Shown here: piece by piece, positions 63,445 through 64,000 of the stretch
How the letters are laid out: every line of letters starts with the position of its first letter
Numbering within the stretch: position 1 is the first letter of the stretch
Source of the DNA: Brevibacillus parabrevis
GTDB taxonomy: Bacteria > Bacillota > Bacilli > Brevibacillales > Brevibacillaceae
Length of the DNA: 64,000 bases
Direction: 5' to 3'
NCBI RefSeq assembly: GCF_003710905.1
Contig: NZ_RHHV01000003.1
Coordinates: forward strand, 62,001 to 126,000
Program-made: the position numbers and the translations under genes
The notes under the pieces: model-generated
The model's input: only the letters and a program-made list of their open reading frames with translations
Told to the model about the DNA's origin: nothing
The model's database searches: none

Positions 63445-64000
63445 ATGAACACGAAAACGACTGTGCTTGGACAGACCTATCAATTTCGCGATTTGAAAGA
63501 AATTTTCGCGAAGGCAAACGAAGACAAATCAGGAGACCAGCTGGCTGGGATCGCTGCTTCCGATTCACGGGAACGCGTAGCTGCCAAGCAGGTTTTGGCT
63601 GACTTGACTTTGGCCGACATCCGCAACAACCCCATGCTTCCTCCAGAGGAAGACGAGGTCTCTCGTGTCATTGAAGAGGGGATTAACGAGAAAATTTACA
63701 ACGAGATCAAAAACTGGAGCGTTGCCGAGTTGCGCGAGTACATTTTGAGCCACAATGCGGGCGAGAACGACATCAAGCGGATCAGCCGCGGCTTGTCCAG
63801 TGAAATGATCGCCGCAACAGCAAAGCTGATGAGCAACCTCGACCTGATCACAGCGGCGGCGAAAATTCGCAATGTGACCCACTGCAACACAGCGATTGGC
63901 CAGCCAGGCGTACTGGCCGCACGGGTACAGCCAAACCATCCGTCGGACAACGTGCAAGGGATCAAGGCAGCGCTGTACGAGGGGCTTAGCTACGGAATTG
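63445..64000 (+). CDS. eutB: Ethanolamine ammonia-lyase large subunit, N-terminal part (cut by window edge)
   Basis: The first 185 codons of EutB, the substrate-binding TIM-barrel subunit of adenosylcobalamin-dependent ethanolamine ammonia-lyase. Segments TVLGQTYQFRDLKEIFAKAN, AADSRERVAAK-like ASDSRERVAAKQVLADLTL, LMSNLDLITAAAKIRN and QPNHPSDN identify it. GGGGTGG precedes ATG 63445. The rest, and presumably eutC, lie beyond the window. Confidence 0.95.
   Translation, partial: MNTKTTVLGQTYQFRDLKEIFAKANEDKSGDQLAGIAASDSRERVAAKQVLADLTLADIRNNPMLPPEEDEVSRVIEEGINEKIYNEIKNWSVAELREYILSHNAGENDIKRISRGLSSEMIAATAKLMSNLDLITAAAKIRNVTHCNTAIGQPGVLAARVQPNHPSDNVQGIKAALYEGLSYGI

Overview
The window looks like a chromosomal segment of a Gram-positive, motile, Brevibacillus-like member of the Paenibacillaceae. 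The reasons are strong AGGAGG-type ribosome binding sites, frequent GTG and TTG starts, many Rho-independent terminators, PTS regulators of the LevR and MtlR type, CcpA-type cre sites, several chemoreceptors and a Firmicutes-style ethanolamine locus run by EutVW antitermination. The species is inferred from gene style only; no rRNA or tRNA genes were seen.

Region 1 (1-14.8 kb): a divergent pair of a two-component system (partial response regulator plus kinase) and a chemoreceptor, then a LevR-type sigma-54 activator followed by a diacetylchitobiose/cellobiose PTS operon (IIB, IIC, ChbG deacetylase, IIA, GH4 phospho-glycosidase, HAD phosphatase and a private HPr). The operon has a near-perfect -24/-12 promoter flanked by cre-like sites. 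A convergent OmpR-type two-component system follows.

Region 2 (14.9-32 kb): a methyltransferase, a DEAD-box helicase with a 36-bp repeat, and an aldehyde dehydrogenase/DUF779 operon facing an AcoR-type activator, with two palindromic activator sites and a -24/-12 promoter between them. A small AT-rich island follows (DUF3139 protein, M23 peptidase, exported protein). Next comes a four-gene oxidation operon (tartrate/malate-type dehydrogenase, aldehyde dehydrogenase, SDR, FAD-linked 2-hydroxyacid oxidase), a divergent formate-tetrahydrofolate ligase and a chemoreceptor.

Region 3 (32-49 kb): a c-di-GMP-I riboswitch ahead of a chemoreceptor and a secreted PheC-like protein; a CshA-like helicase; a PepSY protein; the mannitol operon mtlA-mtlR-mtlF-mtlD continuing into ptsI-ptsH; then a sulfatase, a YeiH-family exporter and a divergent LysR regulator.

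Region 4 (48.9-53.9 kb): an AT-rich, rearranged stretch with remnants of a histidine kinase, an IS66 transposase and a TnpB-like protein, several unrecognised small proteins, and a compact module resembling the two-subunit sigma factor SigO-RsoA followed by a membrane-like protein of unknown function.

Region 5 (54-64 kb): an ethanolamine microcompartment operon in the order eutL, an EutK-like BMC protein, eutE, eutM, eutD (PduL type), a flavoprotein-like gene, eutN, eutS, eutP, eutW, eutV, eutA and the start of eutB. Terminators before eutL and before eutA each overlap a small hexaloop hairpin of the kind bound by the ANTAR domain of EutV, so the encoded two-component system probably controls its own operon and the ammonia-lyase genes. 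Remaining eut genes (eutC and others) should lie beyond the right edge.
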